Assembly (NCBI RefSeq): GCF_016019935.1 | Contig: NZ_JAECMT010000010.1 | Span: 1-64,000 of the forward strand | From: Paenibacillus sp. GSMTC-2017 | Lineage (GTDB): Bacteria; Bacillota; Bacilli; Paenibacillales; Paenibacillaceae | Direction of reading: 5' to 3' | DNA length: 64,000 nucleotides | In this document: positions 59,607-64,000 of the stretch, one piece after another | Position numbering within the stretch: the stretch's first letter is position 1 | Layout: each line of letters opens with the position of its first letter | The notes under the pieces: model-generated | Told to the model about the DNA's origin: nothing | What the model saw: only the letters and a program-made list of their open reading frames with translations | Database searches by the model: none | Made by a program: the position numbers and the translations under genes

Positions 59607-61989
59607 TCAAACTGTTGAGCTTCTTCGTGTGGAGACAAACTTGTTTAACTTATATATTCAAGGCAAACCGTTTCATCCAACGGTGGAGTCTTTACAATTA
59701 CATCGAACAAATGAGGAGACATTGATGGCTGCTGGGTTACAGGTATCCACTCTTTCTCCATCACTAACAATTGATGGCATTTCTCTATTTAATCCTGAGC
59801 TCAAAGAATTGTCCGTATGGCAAATCGGAGATCAGAGCTTCCCAATCTTTTTTGAAACCCAAAGTTACGAGTTAGTAATTGAGAAAAAAGAAGATATGGC
59901 ATTAACATTTCACCATGATAATGTCTATCTTAGGCAAGCTGTTAAACCATTAGGCAAAATAATTATATCCGGCATGTTGAGATTTCAAAACGAAGTAGGG
60001 CTTACCGAACTGGAGCTTCGATTAAACGGGCAACCTATCTTTCGATTACAAATTGAGATCTTTCCTTCTAAAATTGACTATAAGCATGACTATCAAATGA
60101 TTCTTCATGATGTGAATCAACAGATATATAATCTGTCTTTTGATTTTATGCGGAAAACCTACAATCTCACGGGGCTTAAGAAAACACATAACCAAAGTTT
60201 GACGGAGTTTTTTACTATCCTCCAGCATGTGTTCGGTCTATTGGTCCAGGCTGTGGAACGGATCAAAGCTGTCCCGCATTCCAAACTTGAGCGCGTGAAG
60301 CGGGTAGTAGAAGTAGCGAAGGTAAAGAAGGCCGGCAGAGACAATATAACCTTTTTATCGAAGCGACCGCAGTTTCTTGTTCAGGATAATAAGCTCGGAT
60401 TCATTCCTTTGAACGGTGCGGTGTTTTATCCAAGCCATATAAAGGAAACAAAACGGCAGGTTAGTTATGACACGATGGAAAATCGTTTTGTACGCTGGGT
60501 ACTGTTGCGCATTTCCACTAAACTAAAAGATTTTAAAACACGCTTATTCGAAAAAAAACGTCAAGAGGATCCGCTTTTAGTTAAACGGTTGAATTTTATG
60601 CAAACCCAACTCCAGCGATTATTGAATTTGGATTTCCTGGACGTTGGGGAGATGAATCAGTTATCAGTATCATTTGTTTTACAGATGGCTCCGGGCTATC
60701 GAGAAGTCTATCGAAATTACTTGATGCTGATGAAAGGCCTGTCTATCCAAAGTGATCTATTCAGGTTGTCGATGAAGGATCTAGCCCAGTTATATGAATA
60801 TTGGTGTTTTCTAAAAATCCATGATCTCCTTGGAAGAAAATATGAGTTGCTTAAGCAAGACATCATCAAAGTGAATCGTACGGGCGTATTCGTTACGTTG
60901 GATAAGTCCCAGCAAGCAAAGATGGTTTACCGCAACCCTTCGAACGGTGAGATTTTCACACTCTATTATAATACCCTTCCTAAGGGCGATCATAGTGAGA
61001 CTTTGGGTCAAAGGCCAGATAATGTCCTCACGCTCAAGAAAAATGATTCCGCAGCGGAATATAAGTATATATTTGATGCCAAGTATCGATTGAATCCAGC
61101 TTATGAAGGTACCTTATATCACGACAAATATAAGATACCAGGGCCAGAAGAAGATGATATCAACACGATGCATCGATACCGTGATGCCATTGTCTACACA
61201 GACATCAAGAGTCGAGAGTTGGAACGGAGTATGTTCGGTGCATATGTATTGTTTCCACACCATAACGAGGAGCAATTCCGAGAGCATCGGTTTTATAAGA
61301 GCATTGAGTTGATTAACGTTGGTGCATTCCCATTTCTACCTAACTCCACGAAGCTCATGGAAGATTTCTTAGATGAGATTATTTTGGACAGTCCAGAGAA
61401 GGCTTATGAACGATCGATTCGTCCAAGAGGAACGAAGGAATATTATCTTAATAAGCTAACAGGTAAAAATGTTCTAGTAGGTTCGATCAGGGATGTTTCA
61501 CAGCTAGAAGATACAATGAATTATAGATATTATCACGTACCATTGGAGAACATCACAGACCACACTTTATTAACACAGCTCGAGTACGTAGCACTTTATC
61601 AATCACGAAATCAGTTTCTTGCCCGTGGAGAAGTAGGCGTGAACTGGTACGGTAAAGTAGTTGATTGGAAGGTATTGCGACGTAAAGAGATACTGGAACG
61701 TCCGGCGAGACGTGGCACGGAAGAAAAGTTATATGTGAAGTTTACAGTACAGGAATGGCTCAAGCGAGCGAGCCCGATTGTTCCAGGAGGCAGGGGGATA
61801 TATTCTCTTCTGTATACGACCAAGTATATATTCGATCGTGCCTTAGAAATTGCTGAGTTAAAATTAAATACTGATGAGGATCTTACAACATGGCGTGAAA
61901 AGCGTCGAAGAGGTGCTGTTAAAGTGGAGATCAATCATGATCAAGTGGATTTGGCGAGCAAGGTGACAGGGATTCATTTGAAGGAGTAA
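59578..61989 (+). CDS. McrC-like DUF2357 protein with PD-(D/E)XK nuclease
   Basis: 803 aa from the ATG at 59578, with TTGGAGGA just upstream; the frame is open to 59548. The N-terminal ~330 residues are the DUF2357 region (beta-rich then helical). The nuclease core shows the acidic RPDNVLTL segment (~479), the DxK of FDAKYRLNP at about 500, and the family helix NTMHRYRDAIVY near 530. The C-terminal ~200 residues end in another helical domain. Very likely the DNA-cleaving partner of the AAA+ protein upstream, as McrC is to McrB. Target modification is unknown. Confidence 0.85.
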   Translation: MASPHIGSLNQTVELLRVETNLFNLYIQGKPFHPTVESLQLHRTNEETLMAAGLQVSTLSPSLTIDGISLFNPELKELSVWQIGDQSFPIFFETQSYELVIEKKEDMALTFHHDNVYLRQAVKPLGKIIISGMLRFQNEVGLTELELRLNGQPIFRLQIEIFPSKIDYKHDYQMILHDVNQQIYNLSFDFMRKTYNLTGLKKTHNQSLTEFFTILQHVFGLLVQAVERIKAVPHSKLERVKRVVEVAKVKKAGRDNITFLSKRPQFLVQDNKLGFIPLNGAVFYPSHIKETKRQVSYDTMENRFVRWVLLRISTKLKDFKTRLFEKKRQEDPLLVKRLNFMQTQLQRLLNLDFLDVGEMNQLSVSFVLQMAPGYREVYRNYLMLMKGLSIQSDLFRLSMKDLAQLYEYWCFLKIHDLLGRKYELLKQDIIKVNRTGVFVTLDKSQQAKMVYRNPSNGEIFTLYYNTLPKGDHSETLGQRPDNVLTLKKNDSAAEYKYIFDAKYRLNPAYEGTLYHDKYKIPGPEEDDINTMHRYRDAIVYTDIKSRELERSMFGAYVLFPHHNEEQFREHRFYKSIELINVGAFPFLPNSTKLMEDFLDEIILDSPEKAYERSIRPRGTKEYYLNKLTGKNVLVGSIRDVSQLEDTMNYRYYHVPLENITDHTLLTQLEYVALYQSRNQFLARGEVGVNWYGKVVDWKVLRRKEILERPARRGTEEKLYVKFTVQEWLKRASPIVPGGRGIYSLLYTTKYIFDRALEIAELKLNTDEDLTTWREKRRRGAVKVEINHDQVDLASKVTGIHLKE

Positions 61990-62133
61990 CTATAGGGTAG
62001 AGTTCCTGTATTGGCTGAATCGTATGTAAGTTCTTGAGGAAGTTGTATGAATATCCAGAGTTGGTTCTCGATAATGTATAGGTACATAAAACTAATGTAA
62101 GAGGATTCATTCTGTATTTAAAAGGATCCGGCT
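61990..62133. other. Spacer between the nuclease gene and the right end
   Basis: 144 nt with no gene or clear terminator; the terminator at 62156-62186 outside the island may serve the nuclease gene. Confidence 0.5.
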
Positions 62134-62149
62134 CCCCTCGCCTCCACCA
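62134..62149 (+). repeat. Right attachment-site copy
   Basis: CCCCTCGCCTCCACCA, identical to the tmRNA 3' end. What precedes it does not complete a tmRNA, so it is a fragment, as expected for attR. Confidence 0.8.
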
Positions 62150-62155
62150 AACCAT

Positions 62156-62186
62156 GAAAAAAGACACCTCAGAGGTGTCTTTTTTG
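62156..62186 (+). terminator. Terminator beside the right attachment site
   Basis: AAAAAAGACACCTC-A-GAGGTGTCTTTTTT. Same position and design as the tmRNA terminator, probably the original one displaced by insertion. The remaining 62187-62507 shows nothing recognised. Confidence 0.9.
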
Positions 62187-62507
62187 CGTTGGTGGAAAGG
62201 GTCTAAGGGAGTTGGACTCCTGACAGGGGTTCGTTCCGTGCGCAGGGAGCGAAGCGGACGCACTCGGCATCTGATTATACTTCGCTAAGTTCGTCAACCG
62301 CTAATCTTCTTTGACAGCCACTTTAATCATGATCGGGATATCTCTGAGCCTAATATAGAATTACTGCTTAAGAAAACGACATGAGGTAACCGCTTTCGTT
62401 TTGAGAACCAAGGAGGAAGAGATCCAGTTAGTATTCTTGGATACCACCTAATCGAATAAAGGAGATTATCACTTTAATTGGTGGTCAGTCCTTGTTATTA
62501 AAATTTT

Positions 62508-62536
62508 ATGACAGTTTCAATCAGTTTTAGTATAAT
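62508..62536 (+). promoter_or_regulatory. Promoter of the RCC1-repeat gene
   Basis: ATGACA (62508-62513), 17-bp spacer, TATAAT (62531-62536). The leader of about 130 nt is AT-rich. Confidence 0.55.
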
Positions 62537-62672
62537 TAAGATTGGATTTATTTACCTTATATTAGCATAAAAATATTAAGAAAGGTTGAGTATTACTTTA
62601 GCGGGAATTTGTACAAATAAACTAGATAATTTAATTCGTTATTTAAATTAATTTGAAAGGAAATGAATATTT

Positions 62673-64000
62673 ATGAATAAGTTTTTTAGCGTGTTTAAGT
62701 TGATAATGGTAACAGCTATAATTTTGAGCTCATCAATTCCTTTTTCCTCTAGTTTTATTTCAGCTTCGAATAACTTTGATCCATCAGCTAGATTTATTAA
62801 TGTCTCAGCCGATGCACATCGATCATATGCAGTTAAATCAGATGGGACCGTATGGGGCTGGGGAGCTGGATTGAATGAAAAGGGTGAATTGGATAATTAT
62901 TCAATTAAAGCAAAGACCCCTGTAAAGATCCCAAATTTAAATAATGTTACGAAAGTTGTAGGCAGTTTGAATGCTTTTAATCTTGCATTAAAATCAGATG
63001 GAACCGTCTGGGCTTGGGGCTATAATGCTGAAGGACAGCTAGGCGATGGAACGACTACTTTCAAATCCAAGCCTGTACCAGTACATAATTTGCAAAATGT
63101 AATTTCCATTTCAGCTGGGAGTCATCATTCGCTTGCTTTGAAGTCTGATGGTACAGTGTGGATTTGGGGCTATAATTCGAATGGTACATTAGGGACTGGA
63201 AATCATGGGAATATACTAATTCCGACTCAGGTGAAGGGCTTAACGAATGTTAAAGCTATCGATGGAAGTTATGAAAAATCAGTAGCAGTTAAGTCAGATG
63301 GAACGGTATGGGAATGGGGATATCTAGTTAACGGTTCAACCTACCAGACTATGCCAAAGCAGGTTTTAGGAATAGAAAACGTGAGAGCGCTTGCGAATGC
63401 TTCAACCAATATTAAACTAGCACTTAAATCGGATGGAACAGTATGGTCTTGGAATAGTTACTATCCTAATCCTAAACAAATTTCAAATCTAAAAAATGTT
63501 GTTGCTATTTCGAATGGGATGGCATTGAAATCAGATGGAGCAGCTATGTTAATTGGAGATGGTATATACAATTTTGATATTGTTAAACCTGCGCCTATTG
63601 CAGATGTTGTTCATATATCTAAAACGTATGCCCAGTATCCCGGGCATCATTTAGTGATAAAGAATGATGGGTCGGTTTGGGCTTGGGGAGCTAATGCAAG
63701 CGGACAATTAGGTGATGGGACGCTTCAAGATAAGGCTTCTCCAGTAGAAGTTAAATTCTCTAAATATCAAGAACGCTATACTGTTACAGGTTCTGTTTAT
63801 GGTGTTAATGGTATGCCAGTGGAGCATGCAACCGTAACAGCTAGTACTTACAATCAATCATTGACAGTTACGACAGATGTTTATGGAAAATATTCATTAT
63901 CAGTTCTTCCAGGGATGTATAAATTGGACGTATACGCAAATGGATATGTGGAAAGTTCACAATCAAATGTAAATATAACTTCAAGTATACAAGAACCGAT
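62673..64000 (+). CDS. Secreted RCC1-repeat protein, 3' end outside the window
   Basis: At least 442 aa; the frame is open to the window edge. GAAAGGAAA lies before the ATG at 62673. Residues 1-36 form a signal peptide (LIMVTAIILSSSIPF). Seven or so repeats of the RCC1 blade follow, with the recurring ALKSDGTVWAWGYN and GQLGDGT motifs (~50-365). From ~370 a carboxypeptidase-regulatory-like beta-sandwich begins (TVTGSVYGVNGMPVEHATVT). Such proteins are usually surface-exposed in Paenibacillus; a C-terminal anchor such as SLH may lie outside. Function unknown. Confidence 0.85.
   Translation, partial: MNKFFSVFKLIMVTAIILSSSIPFSSSFISASNNFDPSARFINVSADAHRSYAVKSDGTVWGWGAGLNEKGELDNYSIKAKTPVKIPNLNNVTKVVGSLNAFNLALKSDGTVWAWGYNAEGQLGDGTTTFKSKPVPVHNLQNVISISAGSHHSLALKSDGTVWIWGYNSNGTLGTGNHGNILIPTQVKGLTNVKAIDGSYEKSVAVKSDGTVWEWGYLVNGSTYQTMPKQVLGIENVRALANASTNIKLALKSDGTVWSWNSYYPNPKQISNLKNVVAISNGMALKSDGAAMLIGDGIYNFDIVKPAPIADVVHISKTYAQYPGHHLVIKNDGSVWAWGANASGQLGDGTLQDKASPVEVKFSKYQERYTVTGSVYGVNGMPVEHATVTASTYNQSLTVTTDVYGKYSLSVLPGMYKLDVYANGYVESSQSNVNITSSIQEP

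Larger units (their letters stand above)
52805..62149. mobile_element. Genomic island at the tmRNA 3' end
   Basis: Bounded by exact 16-bp direct repeats of the tmRNA 3' end, each followed by ACCATGAAAAAAG and a similar hairpin terminator. tmRNA 3' ends are a known insertion hotspot for tyrosine recombinases. The content (AT-rich genes without housekeeping homologues, McrBC-like system) differs from both sides. An internal degenerate copy at 56546 divides it into two modules. No integrase gene is present, so it is now probably immobile or moved in trans. Confidence 0.75.

Noticed and set aside
52821..62133. Integrase or transposase inside the island
   Set aside because: I looked for tyrosine and serine recombinase motifs and IS-like genes in the open frames and saw none.
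62222..62232. GACAGGGGTTC matching the tmRNA T-arm
   Set aside because: Eleven bases without flanking similarity could be chance; not counted as another att copy.

Overview
The window looks like chromosome of a low-to-mid GC Firmicute of the Paenibacillaceae (Paenibacillus/Cohnella-like). The evidence is gene order (hprK-lgt-ppaX-yvoF-his-yvcD-trxB-yvcJ-yvcK-whiA-crh, as in Bacillus), a cggR-gapA-pgk-tpiA-gpmI-eno block, sigma-A promoters with extended -10 boxes, strong AGGAGG ribosome sites and typical Paenibacillus intergenic palindromes. I assign no species.

Layout. 1-1275: 3' end of a 23S rRNA gene, no 5S behind it, then tRNA Met-Val-Asp-Phe-Tyr-Lys and a terminator. 1276-8689: a secreted DUF4434 protein, a PucR/CdaR-like regulator, the shared sugar-importer ATPase MsmX/UgpC, and an ECF sigma/anti-sigma pair with its own ECF-type promoter. 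8690-26744: HPr kinase, Lgt, PpaX, an acyltransferase, a histidine operon (Z,G,D,B,H,F,IE) with no hisA, a PRPP synthetase paralogue, a YvcD-like TPR protein, thioredoxin reductase, ROK glucokinase, RapZ, YvcK, WhiA and an HPr-like protein at the crh position. 26745-27120 is a non-coding repeat zone. 27126-33930 (minus strand) is an Opp/Dpp peptide ABC operon with a winged-helix regulator upstream. 34108-36768 is an unrecognised large anchored protein; clpP follows on the minus strand with a CtsR-like box over its promoter. 37510-38300 is a second repeat zone and a tRNA-Arg. 38420-45948 is the glycolytic operon, with a CggR operator and an unusual four-copy 15-bp repeat in its leader. 46051-52859 holds cutC, a TIM-barrel isomerase, secG, RNase R with a very long Gly/Arg tail, a cold-shock gene behind a terminator-like leader hairpin, smpB and tmRNA.

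The accessory part is 52805-62149. It starts at the 3' end of the tmRNA gene and ends at an exact 16-bp copy of that end. A third, degenerate copy at 56546-56559 splits it into two modules. Module A carries a membrane protein, an HExxH metalloprotein of ImmA/IrrE-like appearance and two small unknown genes behind a palindromic promoter. Module B carries a two-gene McrBC-like system (MrcB-N/DUF3578 plus AAA+ GTPase-like motor, and a DUF2357 PD-(D/E)XK nuclease). No integrase is visible. This is the most likely place for a poorly described defence system. Beyond it, the window ends inside a secreted RCC1-repeat protein.

How the genes connect: HprK, the His15-containing HPr-like protein, RapZ/YvcK, GlcK and the CggR operon form a carbon-control theme; HisZ/HisG (short form) need each other and PRPP, which the adjacent Prs paralogue could supply; RNase R, SmpB and tmRNA form a ribosome-rescue cluster; SmpB/tmRNA is also the integration hotspot. 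Many start codons given here are downstream of the longest reading frame because the ribosome site, a promoter or family length decides against the longer version.
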